A stretch of 64,000 nt of DNA, taken from NCBI RefSeq assembly GCF_019104745.1, contig NZ_JAHRWL010000002.1, forward strand, positions 818,076 to 882,075, written 5' to 3'. The position numbers and the translations under genes were made by a program. The DNA comes from Thalassococcus arenae (GTDB lineage: Bacteria; Pseudomonadota; Alphaproteobacteria; Rhodobacterales; Rhodobacteraceae). The notes below the pieces were generated by a model, which was given only the letters and a program-made list of their open reading frames with translations, did no database searches and was not told where the DNA came from. How positions within the stretch are numbered: the first letter of the stretch is position 1; each line of letters begins with the position of its first letter. Of this stretch, positions 7,837 to 16,095 are shown one piece after another.

Positions 7837-9402
7837 ATGACCCAAGCCCAGCATGACCGCCTTCTCATCATCGATTTCGGCAGCCAGGTGACGCAGCTGA
7901 TCGCGCGGCGCCTGCGCGAACTGAACGTCTATTGCGAAATCCACCCCTACCAGGCCGTTACCGATGAATGGCTGCGCGATTTCGCCCCCCGCGCCATCGT
8001 CTTTTCCGGCGGTCCGGATTCGGTCATGCGCGACGGCTCGCCCCGCCCGCCCAAAGCCGCCTACGACCTGGGCGTGCCGATCCTGGGCATCTGCTATGGC
8101 CAGCAGGTGATGATGCAAGACCTCGGTGGCCGCGTCGAAGCGGGCGAACAGGCCACCGCGGAATTCGGCCGCGCCTATGTGACGCCCGCGGCAGCGAAAT
8201 CGGCGCTGCTGGCGGGCTGGTTCGCCGAGGGGCGCGAACAGGTCTGGATGAGCCATGGCGATCATGTCGCTGAAATCGCACCGGGTTTCGAGGTTCTGGG
8301 CACATCGCCCGGCGCGCCCTTTGCCATCACCGCAGACGAATCCCGCCGCTTTTACGCGGTGCAGTTCCACCCCGAAGTCCATCACACCCCGAACGGCAAA
8401 CGGCTGTATCAGAACTTTGTCCGGATGGCCGGCTTCCAGGGCGACTGGACCATGGGCGCCTACCGCGAAGAAGCCGTTGCGCGCATTCGCGACCAGGTCG
8501 GCGACAAGAAGGTCATCTGCGCCCTGTCGGGCGGCGTCGACAGCTCGGTCGCTGCGGCGCTGATCCACGAGGCCGTGGGCGACCAGCTGACCTGCGTCTT
8601 CGTCGATCACGGCCTGTTGCGGCTGAACGAGGCCGACGAGGTGGTGGCGATGTTCCGCGACCACATGAACCTGCAGGTGATCCATGCCCAGGAACAGGAA
8701 TTGTTCCTTGGCCAACTCGAGGGCGTCGGCGATCCGGAAACCAAGCGCAAGATCATCGGGCGGCTCTTCATCGAGGTGTTCCAGAAATACGCCGACCGGA
8801 TCGACGGCGCCGAGTATCTCGCCCAGGGCACGCTTTACCCCGACGTGATCGAGTCGGTGTCGTTTTCCGGCGGCCCTTCGGTGACGATCAAGAGCCACCA
8901 CAATGTCGGCGGCCTGCCAGAGAAGATGGGCCTGAAACTGGTCGAGCCGCTGCGCGAACTGTTCAAGGACGAGGTGCGCGCGCTTGGCCGCGAACTGGGC
9001 CTGCCCGACCATTTCATCGGTCGCCACCCCTTCCCCGGTCCCGGCCTCGCCATCCGCTGCCCGGGCGAGATCACCCGCGAAAAGCTCGACATCCTGCGCA
9101 AGGCGGATGCGGTCTATATCGACCAGATCCGCAAGCACGGTCTCTACGACGAGATCTGGCAGGCTTTCGTCGCCATCCTGCCGGTGCGCACCGTGGGCGT
9201 GATGGGCGACGGGCGCACCTACGACTACGCCTGCGCCCTGCGCGCAGTGACTTCGGTCGACGGAATGACCGCGGACTATTACCCGTTCAGCCACGAATTC
9301 CTGGGCGAAACCGCGACGCGGATCATCAACGAAGTCAAGGGCATCAACCGCGTGACCTATGACGTGACCAGCAAACCGCCGGGCACGATCGAATGGGAAT
9401 AG
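7837..9402 (+). CDS. guaA: GMP synthase (glutamine-hydrolysing)
   Basis: GuaA converts XMP to GMP using ATP and glutamine. The 521-residue protein has an N-terminal class I glutamine amidotransferase domain with the nucleophile Cys86 in GICYGQQ and the FHPE motif, an ATP pyrophosphatase domain with the P-loop SGGVDSS starting at residue 231, and the C-terminal dimerisation domain ending KPPGTIEWE. It is a full-length, normal enzyme. It is transcribed away from the Lin0512 pair, and an intergenic repeat motif follows its stop by 12 bases. Confidence 0.98.
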   Translation: MTQAQHDRLLIIDFGSQVTQLIARRLRELNVYCEIHPYQAVTDEWLRDFAPRAIVFSGGPDSVMRDGSPRPPKAAYDLGVPILGICYGQQVMMQDLGGRVEAGEQATAEFGRAYVTPAAAKSALLAGWFAEGREQVWMSHGDHVAEIAPGFEVLGTSPGAPFAITADESRRFYAVQFHPEVHHTPNGKRLYQNFVRMAGFQGDWTMGAYREEAVARIRDQVGDKKVICALSGGVDSSVAAALIHEAVGDQLTCVFVDHGLLRLNEADEVVAMFRDHMNLQVIHAQEQELFLGQLEGVGDPETKRKIIGRLFIEVFQKYADRIDGAEYLAQGTLYPDVIESVSFSGGPSVTIKSHHNVGGLPEKMGLKLVEPLRELFKDEVRALGRELGLPDHFIGRHPFPGPGLAIRCPGEITREKLDILRKADAVYIDQIRKHGLYDEIWQAFVAILPVRTVGVMGDGRTYDYACALRAVTSVDGMTADYYPFSHEFLGETATRIINEVKGINRVTYDVTSKPPGTIEWE

Positions 9403-9414
9403 GATCGGCCCGGT

Positions 9415-9437
9415 CTTCTTCTCTTTGAAAAATACGC
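9415..9437 (-). repeat. Intergenic motif, copy 1 (23-nt core)
   Basis: CTTCTTCTCTTTGAAAAA followed by TACGC. The identical 23 bases recur at 52931-52953. Read on the minus strand it resembles the GAGTATTTTT..AAGAAG motif often seen between genes in Rhodobacterales. Here it points against guaA, the gene it follows. Confidence 0.75.
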
Positions 9438-9563
9438 GGCCACCGGCCAAGCACCCGCGCGCGGCCTGTTCTTGTGCGCGCTTCATGAAAAACATGCACA
9501 TTATGAATTTGCTTCACCCATTCGCGTATGGCAGACGATGGCCGAACGACAAAGGGCAGGATG

Positions 9564-10580
9564 ATGACCGACGCGCTGACCAGGATGCTGGCCGACCGTG
9601 ACTGGGTGCTCGCCGATGGCGCCACCGGCACCAACCTGTTCAACATGGGTCTGACCAGCGGCGACGCGCCCGAGTTCTGGAACGAGACCGCACCGGACAA
9701 GATCCGCGCGCTCTATCGCGGCGCGGTCGAGGCGGGGTCGGACCTGTTCCTCACCAATTCTTTCGGCGCCAACCCGTCACGGCTGAAACTGCACGACGCC
9801 GCCCACAGAGCCTATGACCTGTCCAAGCTGGCCGCCGAACTGGGTCGCGAGGTGGCCGACGCGGCGGGACGTCCGGTGATCGTCGCAGGGTCGGTCGGGC
9901 CCACGGGCGAGATCATGGGCGCGGTCGGAACGCTGTCGCACGCAGACGCCGTGGCGATGTTCGAGGAAACCGGCAAGGGTTTGATGGATGGCGGCGCAGA
10001 CGTGCTCTGGCTGGAAACCATCAGCGCGCCAGAGGAATACAAGGCCGCGGCCGAAGCCTTTGGAAACATCGGCGCGCCCTGGTGCGGCACCATGAGCTTC
10101 GACACGGCCGGCCGGACGATGATGGGTGTCACGTCCGCGGACATGATCGGCCTGGTCGAAAGCCTGCCGAACCCGCCGATCGCCTTCGGCGCCAATTGCG
10201 GTGTCGGTGCGTCCGACCTGTTGAGAACGGTACTGGGTTTCGTCGCGCAGGGCACCGAACGGCCGATCATCGCCAAGGGCAATGCCGGCATTCCGAAATA
10301 TGTCGACGGCCATATCCACTATGACGGCACCCCGCAGCTGATGGCCGAATACGCGGTGATGGCGCGCGATTGCGGCGCGCGGATCATCGGCGGCTGTTGC
10401 GGCACCATGCCCGAGCATCTGCATGCGATGCGCGCGGCGCTGGAAACCCGGCCGCGCGGCGCCGCACCGACGCTGGACCGGATCGCCGAGACCCTGGGCG
10501 GGTTCTCGTCCGAAAGCGACGGCACCGGAGGCGGCGGCGGTGCTCCTGTCCGGGCGCGGCGCGGACGGCGCCGCGCATGA
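9564..10580 (+). CDS. bmt: Betaine-homocysteine S-methyltransferase family protein
   Basis: The 338-residue protein is a zinc-dependent homocysteine S-methyltransferase-type TIM barrel: DGATGTNLFNMGL near the N-terminus, Cys212 in GANCGVGA, and Cys278-Cys279 in IIGGCCGTMPEH, the three zinc ligands of this family. In Rhodobacterales such proteins are annotated as betaine-homocysteine methyltransferases producing methionine. ATG codons occur at 9561 and 9564; AAAGGG at 9551-9556 favours 9564. The C-terminus ends in a glycine run followed by an arginine-rich tail (RARRGRRRA), absent from the core family fold. A corrinoid protein gene downstream suggests one-carbon metabolism; whether this protein uses betaine or a corrinoid-bound methyl group is not determined. 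Confidence 0.85.
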   Translation: MTDALTRMLADRDWVLADGATGTNLFNMGLTSGDAPEFWNETAPDKIRALYRGAVEAGSDLFLTNSFGANPSRLKLHDAAHRAYDLSKLAAELGREVADAAGRPVIVAGSVGPTGEIMGAVGTLSHADAVAMFEETGKGLMDGGADVLWLETISAPEEYKAAAEAFGNIGAPWCGTMSFDTAGRTMMGVTSADMIGLVESLPNPPIAFGANCGVGASDLLRTVLGFVAQGTERPIIAKGNAGIPKYVDGHIHYDGTPQLMAEYAVMARDCGARIIGGCCGTMPEHLHAMRAALETRPRGAAPTLDRIAETLGGFSSESDGTGGGGGAPVRARRGRRRA

Positions 10581-10622
10581 GACACTAACCCGATTGCAAC
10601 CCTTTCGCGACCTGATCGCGCC

Positions 10623-10853
10623 ATGCCCCATGCCGAATTGCCTTGTCGTCCCGAAGACTGGATTCGCCGTATCTTCGCCTCGCGCGCCGCGGCCGAAGGC
10701 GGTGTCGTGCGCCGGAAATCCGCCGATATCGACCGTTTCGTCGGTCGCGCGCGGTTCCTGGCCGAACTGGACCGGCGCGGATATCGTGCGGTCGAAAACG
10801 GCGGCCAGACGATCATCTTCTGCAATCGCGAACCGATCCGCGTCCTGCGCTGA
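10623..10853 (+). CDS. Small conserved Rhodobacterales protein
   Basis: A 76-residue basic protein with DWIRRIFASRAAAEGGVVRR and GYRAVENGGQTIIFCNREPIR. I recognise it as a short protein conserved in Rhodobacteraceae that is often mislabelled as a phosphoribosylanthranilate isomerase; it is far too short to be that enzyme. It begins 42 bases after the methyltransferase stop and probably shares its transcript. It has no signal peptide or membrane segment. Function unknown. Confidence 0.75.
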   Translation: MPHAELPCRPEDWIRRIFASRAAAEGGVVRRKSADIDRFVGRARFLAELDRRGYRAVENGGQTIIFCNREPIRVLR

Positions 10854-10868
10854 CATCGCCGCGGGCCG

Positions 10869-10912
10869 CAAATTCCTGGCCAGGAATATGCAAATCTCTG
10901 ACCAGAGATTTG
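10869..10912. repeat. Tandem double-hairpin element, copy 1
   Basis: Two adjacent 22-base inverted repeats lie between convergent genes. The first (10869-10890) has arms CAAATTCCTGG / CCAGGAATATG, the second (10891-10912) has arms CAAATCTCT / AGAGATTTG around GACC. The same two-hairpin layout with the same CAAATTCC.. and CAAAT.TCT.. openings occurs at 39804-39847. It begins 16 bases after the stop of the small protein gene and ends 12 bases before the end of the radical SAM gene, so it could act as a two-way terminator. Confidence 0.8.
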
Positions 10913-10923
10913 CCCCGCAGCTT

Positions 10924-12009
10924 TCAGAACAGCGCGAGTTGATCACCGGGAAGAGCCGGTGGGCGGAACAGATCGCGGCGCAGCTCCGGCAGCGTCCGAT
11001 CCAGCCCAAGCTTTCGCGTCGCTCGGCGGAATCGGTGCGCGATCAGGGTCGCATAGTGGCCCTCGCCACGCATCCGGTGGTGCCAGCGCGCGTCGTAATC
11101 CCGTCCGCCATGCATCTCGCGCAGCCGCGCCATGATGCGTCTGGCGCGATCGGGATAATGCTCGGCCAGCCAATCCTGCCACAGCGGCGAAACCTCGAGC
11201 GGCAGGCGCAACATGATCCAGCTGGCGGCCGTCGCGCCGGCTTCGGCCCCCGCTTCGAGAATGCGTTCCAGCTCCGGATCGGTCAGCGCCGGAATGACCG
11301 GGGACACCATCAACCGCACCTCGATCCCGGCCTCGCTCAGGCGCCGGATCGTTTGCAACCGGCGGGCCGGCAGCGGCACGCGCGGCTCCATCCGGCGCGA
11401 CAGATCCGCATCCAGCGTCGTCACCGTTATGCCGACGCGCACCAGCCCTTTTGCCGCCATCGGCGACAGGATGTCGATGTCGCGTTCGATCAGCGTGCCT
11501 TTCGTCACGATCCCGACCGGATGGTCGCAATCGTGCAGCACCTGCAGGCAGCCGCGCATGATACCGCGGTCGCGTTCCACCGGCTGATACGGATCGGTGT
11601 TGGTGCCGATGGCGATCGGCGCGACCCGGTAACGCGGCGCACGCAATTCGCGTTGCAGCACCGCGGGCGCGTCCGGCCGGGCCACCAGCCTGGTTTCGAA
11701 ATCCAGGCCCGGCGACAGGCCCAGCCAGGCATGGGTCGGCCTGGCAAAGCAATAGATGCAGCCATGTTCGCAGCCGCGATAGGGGTTCAGGGTCCGATCG
11801 AATGGCAGGTCGGGCGACCGCACGAAGTTGATCATGCTGCGCGGTCGTTCTTCGGTCACCTCGGTGCGCAGCGGCGCGATGTCCGGTGCGATGCCCCAAC
11901 CATCATCGGCATCGACATGCGCATAGCGTTCGAACCGGCCGGTTTCGCGGCTTGCCGCGCCGCGTCCGCGCCGGTTCTCGGGGTCGACATATCGGGCTCC
12001 TGGGCGCAT
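10924..12009 (-). CDS. PA0069-family (SplB-like, COG1533) radical SAM protein
   Basis: The 361-residue protein has the radical SAM motif Cys80-x3-Cys84-x2-Cys87 within NPYRGCEHGCIYCFARPTHA, then GLDFETRLVA, a signature of the PA0069 family, and AIGTNTDPYQPVER. This family is related to spore photoproduct lyase but its reaction is not established. A GAAC-N7-GAAC SOS box lies 13 bases upstream of the start codon between a -35-like TTGTCG and a -10-like TAGTTT, so LexA control is predicted, pointing to a role in DNA damage or its repair. The C-terminus QLALF resembles a beta-clamp-binding peptide (QLxLF), which would fit a DNA-associated role; that resemblance is inference. Confidence 0.88.
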   Translation of the reverse strand: MRPGARYVDPENRRGRGAASRETGRFERYAHVDADDGWGIAPDIAPLRTEVTEERPRSMINFVRSPDLPFDRTLNPYRGCEHGCIYCFARPTHAWLGLSPGLDFETRLVARPDAPAVLQRELRAPRYRVAPIAIGTNTDPYQPVERDRGIMRGCLQVLHDCDHPVGIVTKGTLIERDIDILSPMAAKGLVRVGITVTTLDADLSRRMEPRVPLPARRLQTIRRLSEAGIEVRLMVSPVIPALTDPELERILEAGAEAGATAASWIMLRLPLEVSPLWQDWLAEHYPDRARRIMARLREMHGGRDYDARWHHRMRGEGHYATLIAHRFRRATRKLGLDRTLPELRRDLFRPPALPGDQLALF

Positions 12010-12020
12010 GACGCGAAACT

Positions 12021-12050
12021 AGAACACATCGGGAACATCGACAAGGGCGC
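12021..12050 (-). promoter_or_regulatory. Predicted promoter with SOS box for the radical SAM gene
   Basis: GAAC (12022-12025), seven bases, GAAC (12033-12036) is an exact alphaproteobacterial LexA box, here read on either strand. On the minus strand TTGTCG, 17 bases, TAGTTT forms a plausible promoter with the box lying between -35 and -10. Transcription would start only a few bases before the ATG at 12009. Confidence 0.72.
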
Positions 12051-12187
12051 GCTGTGGGGAACCGGCGCCTGCGTCGGTTGCGCTTTGCGCCATGTCGCAA
12101 TCGGCCTAGTGGGTCAGGCGCAAACATTCGATTAGTAATCAACAAAAACCGCGGCCCGCCGGTACGGGCCACACAAGGAACATGCCC

Positions 12188-12889
12188 ATGTCCGACGAAG
12201 ACGACATCATCCTGTCCGAACTCGACGACGAGGAACTCGTCCAACAGATGTTCGACGACCTTTACGACGGTCTCAAGGAGGAGATCGAGGAAGGCGTGAA
12301 CATCCTGCTCGAACGGGGCTGGGCGCCCTACCGTGTCCTGACCGAGGCGCTGGTCGGCGGCATGACCATCGTCGGCAAGGATTTCCGGGACGGGATTCTG
12401 TTCGTCCCCGAGGTGCTTCTGGCCGCCAACGCGATGAAGGCGGGCATGGCCATTCTCAAGCCGCTGCTGGCCGAAACCGGCGCGCCGCGCATGGGCAAGA
12501 TGGTCATCGGCACCGTCAAGGGCGACATCCACGACATCGGCAAGAACCTGGTGTCGATGATGATGGAAGGGGCCGGCTTCGAAGTGGTCGACCTGGGCAT
12601 CAACAACCCCGTCGAGAACTATCTCGAGGCGCTGAAAACCGAAGAACCCGACATCCTGGGCATGTCGGCGCTGCTGACCACCACGATGCCCTACATGAAG
12701 GTGGTGATCGACACGATGGTCGAACTGGGCATCCGCGACGATTACATCGTGCTGGTGGGCGGCGCACCGCTGAACGAGGAATTCGGTCGCGCCATCGGCG
12801 CCGATGCCTATTGCCGCGATGCCGCCGTCGCGGTCGAGACCGCCAAGGACTTCATCGCGCGCAAGCACAACCAACTTGCCGCGGGGTAA
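12188..12889 (+). CDS. Corrinoid protein (MtbC/MtgC-like cobalamin-binding methyl carrier)
   Basis: The 233-residue protein has an N-terminal helical cap (B12-binding-2 domain, residues 15-90) and a Rossmann-like cobalamin-binding domain with the DxHxxG motif, Asp113-Ile-His115-Asp-Ile-Gly, where His115 ligates cobalt from below. GMSALLTTTM and VLVGGAPLNEEF complete the binding site. Such proteins shuttle a methyl group between a substrate-specific MttB-type enzyme and an acceptor methyltransferase. AAGGAA at 12175-12180 favours the ATG at 12188; an ATG at 12182 is the alternative. The region upstream is divergent with the radical SAM gene, and a T-run terminator follows. The MttB-family gene at 5186 is its likely partner. 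Confidence 0.9.
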   Translation: MSDEDDIILSELDDEELVQQMFDDLYDGLKEEIEEGVNILLERGWAPYRVLTEALVGGMTIVGKDFRDGILFVPEVLLAANAMKAGMAILKPLLAETGAPRMGKMVIGTVKGDIHDIGKNLVSMMMEGAGFEVVDLGINNPVENYLEALKTEEPDILGMSALLTTTMPYMKVVIDTMVELGIRDDYIVLVGGAPLNEEFGRAIGADAYCRDAAVAVETAKDFIARKHNQLAAG

Positions 12890-12932
12890 CGCACTATTGT
12901 CGCGCAAAGCCGCGCGCCATCAGGCATTTTCA

Positions 12933-12961
12933 GGGGGTCGTGCCATGCATGGCCCCTTTTT
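12933..12961 (+). terminator. Terminator after the corrinoid protein gene
   Basis: GGGGG (12933-12937) pairs with CCCC (12953-12956) around the GCCATGCATGGC core, followed by TTTTT. It lies 44 bases past the stop codon and before the small membrane protein gene, so it is likely an intrinsic terminator or attenuator. Confidence 0.65.
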
Positions 12962-13005
12962 CTTTACCCGAATCTGCCCCATATTGGAGGCGAGAGGAGT
13001 TCGGT

Positions 13006-13179
13006 ATGCCTGTGACATCCTTCGCCCTTTTGGTGGTTGGCGTTCTGGCCGCCGCGGCGTTAACCGTTTGGGGTTTCAGCAGCTGGGGGTCCGTGACCAT
13101 GCTGCCACTGCTGGCGGTGCTGGCGCTTCTGGCCCGTTGGGGTCTGGCGCACGTGCCGCATGACGACGCAAAACCCTGA
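13006..13179 (+). CDS. Small two-helix membrane protein
   Basis: A 57-residue protein, MPVTSFALLVVGVLAAAALT onward, with two hydrophobic segments (about 5-22 and 29-46) and a short polar tail. The ATG at 13006 is preceded by GAGAGGAG. It overlaps the DUF1638 gene by 20 bases, which supports its being translated together with it. No family recognised; a role as a membrane anchor or partner of DUF1638 is speculation. Confidence 0.6.
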   Translation: MPVTSFALLVVGVLAAAALTVWGFSSWGSVTMLPLLAVLALLARWGLAHVPHDDAKP

Positions 13180-13810
13180 TCCGGACCGCCTGACTGCCGA
13201 AGGCGTCGCGCCTGCGGGGCGCGGGACCATCCTGCTGCTGGCCTGCGGCGCCCTGGCGCGCGAGATCCTCGACCTCAAGGCGCGCAATCGCTGGGATCAC
13301 ATCGATCTGGCCTGCCTTCCGGCCATTCTGCACAACCATCCCGAAAAGATCACTGGCGCTGTCCGCGACGCCGTCGTCAAACACCGCGACAACTACGATG
13401 CGATCCATGTCGTCTATGCCGATTGCGGCACCGGTGGCTTGTTGCAGGCCGCCTGCGCCGAGATGGGAGTCGAGATGGTCGCGGGGCCGCATTGCTATGC
13501 CTTCTTCGACGGCCTCGCCCGGTTCGAGACGCGCGACGACATCACGGCCTTCTACCTGACCGATTTCCTGGTCCGGCAATTCGACGCCTTCGTCTGGAAA
13601 CCGCTGGGCCTGGATCGGCACCCCGATCTGCGCGACCTGTATTTCGGGCATTACGAAACGCTGGTCTATCTGGCCCAGACCGACGACCCGGCGCTGACGG
13701 AAAAGGCCCGCGAACAGGCGGCGCGGCTGCGGCTGCGCTTTGAACGCAGGATGACCGGGTACGGCGATCTGGAGACAACGCTGGCCGGTTGGGCCGCCGC
13801 GCCCGTCTGA
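13160..13810 (+). CDS. DUF1638 protein
   Basis: The 216-residue protein has the DUF1638 hallmarks: LLACGALAREILDLK near the N-terminus, DLACLPAILHNHPEKI, and VVYADCGTGGLL with invariant cysteines. DUF1638 genes are frequently found beside MttB-type methyltransferases and corrinoid proteins in methanogens and Alphaproteobacteria, so a role in corrinoid methyl transfer (for example activation or substrate handling) is a reasonable inference, though the reaction is unknown to me. Here it lies 271 bases downstream of the corrinoid protein gene, behind a terminator, and is coupled to a small membrane protein gene. Confidence 0.88.
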   Translation: MTTQNPDPDRLTAEGVAPAGRGTILLLACGALAREILDLKARNRWDHIDLACLPAILHNHPEKITGAVRDAVVKHRDNYDAIHVVYADCGTGGLLQAACAEMGVEMVAGPHCYAFFDGLARFETRDDITAFYLTDFLVRQFDAFVWKPLGLDRHPDLRDLYFGHYETLVYLAQTDDPALTEKAREQAARLRLRFERRMTGYGDLETTLAGWAAAPV

Positions 13811-13811
13811 T

Positions 13812-15404
13812 CTATTCCGATACCGATTCCCGCAAGATCAGCGACGCGGGCACCAGCGCGATTTCGCCCGACCGGTCCTGCAAACCCCATTGCACCAGGG
13901 CCGATACCGTATCCGCCCGCAAGCGGCCCAGCAACGTCACCGCACCATCCTGGCGGGCCTTGAACGCCGCCTGGTCCAGGACCCGGCGGATCGCCGCGGC
14001 GTTTTCGCCCTGCCCGTCGATATCGCGGAACAGCGGGGCCGACGGAACGCCCGCGCGCGCCGCAAGCTGCTGCGCGGTGTTCAAACCCCGGGCCTGCATC
14101 AGCAACCCATGACCCGACGCCTTGAGAAAAGCGGCAACCTGGTCTGACACCGCGCGATCCCCGGGCATCCCGCCGGCGGGATCTTCGATGACAGCGACGG
14201 CTTCGGGCACGGCGTCGATCACCCCGGCCAGGGCAATCTCGACATCGGTGGCCGTCGCACCTTGCGGCACCCGCGCCACCGCCAGCACTTCCAGCCCCGC
14301 GGCGCGGTAGGCAGCCGCGGCACCCGCCGCGTCGGGGTGAGACGGGTCGATGGCAATGCTGATCGGAAACGGAAACGCCTTGAAAACCGCCGGGCCCAAC
14401 GGGCCGCTGCCGTCGTCGATCAGCACGACCGCGAGCCGCGGAAGGGTCGCCGCAGCGCTGCTGGGGGCGGCGTAGCGGATCAGCGGTGGCTGCGCGGCGG
14501 CGTCGGTTTCGGTGTCGTCCGTCGCGGCCTCGGGATTTTCCTCGTCCTGCCCGATCCGCCGCGTCGGCACCGCCTGTTCGCGATTCAGCAACGACACGGC
14601 GGGTTCGCCGATCTGCGGCCGCAGGGGCGTCTCCGTTTCGTTGTCGTCCCCTGCGAGGCTGGGCAGTGCCGGTTGGCGCGGAGCGGTATCGTCGACCCCG
14701 GGTTCCGCCCCGATGTCCGCCGTCGCCGGTCCGTCGTCCGCCGCGACGTCGGGTTCGGCCTCGGTTGCCGGTTCGCTTGCCATCCCAAAGGCACTGTCGT
14801 CGCCGGGCAGGTCAGGAGCCGGAGGCTGCGCGGGTTCGGTGGAAATGCCGGTCGGGGTGGTTTCCGGTACCGGCGATACGGGCCCCGGCAGCGGCTCGGC
14901 ACGCGGGGTCGCATCGACCGCAGCAGGCACCGACGCGGCCTGGCCATCGTCCTTGGCCTCGGGCAAGGCGGCGATGTCCGTCGAAACCTCGGGGGTCGGG
15001 CCGGTCGCGGTGTCCAGCGGCGGGCTGCTGCCGTCCTGCGGTTGCGCCAGCGCGCCGGCCCCGGGAAGAACGACACCCGGATCGGGTTTCGACAAAGGCT
15101 CGGCCGGTGCCTTGGGGGCGGGTCGCTCGGCGGTTTCGACCGGGGTTGGCGCAGTATCGGCGGGTGCCGGCTCGTCTGTCGTGGTGGCGGGTACCGGTTC
15201 TTCGGCGGCGTCTTGCGCGACCGCCTCTTGAGTCGCGGTCGGCGACGGCGCCGGATCGGCCGCTACGGGCGGCGCAACCTCTGCCGCGGGCTTGTCCGGC
15301 ATTGGTGCTGTGCGCGGCGTCCCGGTCATGACCGACACGGTTCCCAGCCCCACCGCGGCCACCGCCGTGCCCCAGATCGCGCCTGCCAGAAATCCCCGAG
15401 CCAT
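13812..15404 (-). CDS. Divergent polysaccharide deacetylase (YibQ/DUF610 family)
   Basis: The 530-residue protein has an N-terminal membrane anchor (about 3-25), a long low-complexity Pro/Ala/Glu/Asp linker (about 35-290) and a C-terminal NodB-like fold of the divergent polysaccharide deacetylase family, beginning LPRLAVVLIDDGSGPLG and including FPISIAIDPSHPDA and VPQGATATDVEIAL. In related bacteria the gene lies near a cell-wall peptidase (EnvC-type), suggesting an envelope role; no such partner is here. The ATG at 15404 is preceded by AAGGGGG and is preferred over a start 111 bases upstream that would overlap trpG. The gene diverges from trpG. Confidence 0.85.
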   Translation of the reverse strand: MARGFLAGAIWGTAVAAVGLGTVSVMTGTPRTAPMPDKPAAEVAPPVAADPAPSPTATQEAVAQDAAEEPVPATTTDEPAPADTAPTPVETAERPAPKAPAEPLSKPDPGVVLPGAGALAQPQDGSSPPLDTATGPTPEVSTDIAALPEAKDDGQAASVPAAVDATPRAEPLPGPVSPVPETTPTGISTEPAQPPAPDLPGDDSAFGMASEPATEAEPDVAADDGPATADIGAEPGVDDTAPRQPALPSLAGDDNETETPLRPQIGEPAVSLLNREQAVPTRRIGQDEENPEAATDDTETDAAAQPPLIRYAAPSSAAATLPRLAVVLIDDGSGPLGPAVFKAFPFPISIAIDPSHPDAAGAAAAYRAAGLEVLAVARVPQGATATDVEIALAGVIDAVPEAVAVIEDPAGGMPGDRAVSDQVAAFLKASGHGLLMQARGLNTAQQLAARAGVPSAPLFRDIDGQGENAAAIRRVLDQAAFKARQDGAVTLLGRLRADTVSALVQWGLQDRSGEIALVPASLILRESVSE

Positions 15405-15513
15405 GGCCCACCCCCTTGCTGCTCTGCCGCCGCGCCCTTGACGCTGGTCTTTTCCCTTGTGCATGTATACCGCGAGGCGACCCGCCGCTTCCAGCCCCGA
15501 GACGACAAAAGCC

Positions 15514-16095
15514 ATGCTTCTGCTGATAGATAACTACGACAGCTTCACCTATAACCTCGTCCACTATGTCGGCGAGCTGGGATGCGAGGTCGTCGTGCGC
15601 CGCAACGATGCGCTGAACGTGCAAGAGGCGATGGGCCTGAATCCCGCCGGAATCCTGCTGTCGCCCGGCCCCTGTGACCCCGATCAGGCGGGCATCTGCC
15701 TGGCCCTGACGCAGGCCGCGGCCGAAACCGGCACACCGCTTTTCGGCGTCTGCCTCGGCCACCAGACCATCGGTCAGGCATTCGGCGGCACCGTTGTGCG
15801 CCATTCCGAAATCGTGCACGGCAAGATGGGCACGATGCACCATGACGGCAGCGGGGTCTTCGCCGGGCTGCCCTCGCCCTTTTCGGCCACGCGGTATCAT
15901 TCGCTTGTGGTCGACCGCGACAGCGTGCCGGATTGCCTGCAGGTCAACGCCTGGCTCGAGGACGGCACGGTCATGGGCCTGCGCCACAAGACGCTGCCGA
16001 TCCACGGCGTGCAGTTTCATCCCGAATCCATCGCCTCGGAACACGGTCACGCGCTGATCCGCAATTTCCTCGACACCATGAAAGCCCCGGCATGA
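15514..16095 (+). CDS. trpG: Anthranilate synthase component II (glutamine amidotransferase)
   Basis: The 193-residue protein supplies ammonia from glutamine to TrpE for anthranilate synthesis. It has [16 protein letters not shown] at the N-terminus, the nucleophile Cys80 in [15 protein letters not shown], and the His/Glu pair in [14 protein letters not shown]. The ATG at 15514 begins the family-like sequence; the upstream in-frame extension is discarded. TrpE is not in the window. The trpD start overlaps the trpG stop (ATGA). I looked for a Trp-codon-rich leader peptide upstream and found none. Confidence 0.97.
   Translation: MLLLIDNYDSFTYNLVHYVGELGCEVVVRRNDALNVQEAMGLNPAGILLSPGPCDPDQAGICLALTQAAAETGTPLFGVCLGHQTIGQAFGGTVVRHSEIVHGKMGTMHHDGSGVFAGLPSPFSATRYHSLVVDRDSVPDCLQVNAWLEDGTVMGLRHKTLPIHGVQFHPESIASEHGHALIRNFLDTMKAPA

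Noticed and set aside
15405-15513. trp attenuator upstream of trpG
   Set aside because: There is no leader peptide with consecutive Trp codons and no terminator/antiterminator pair.
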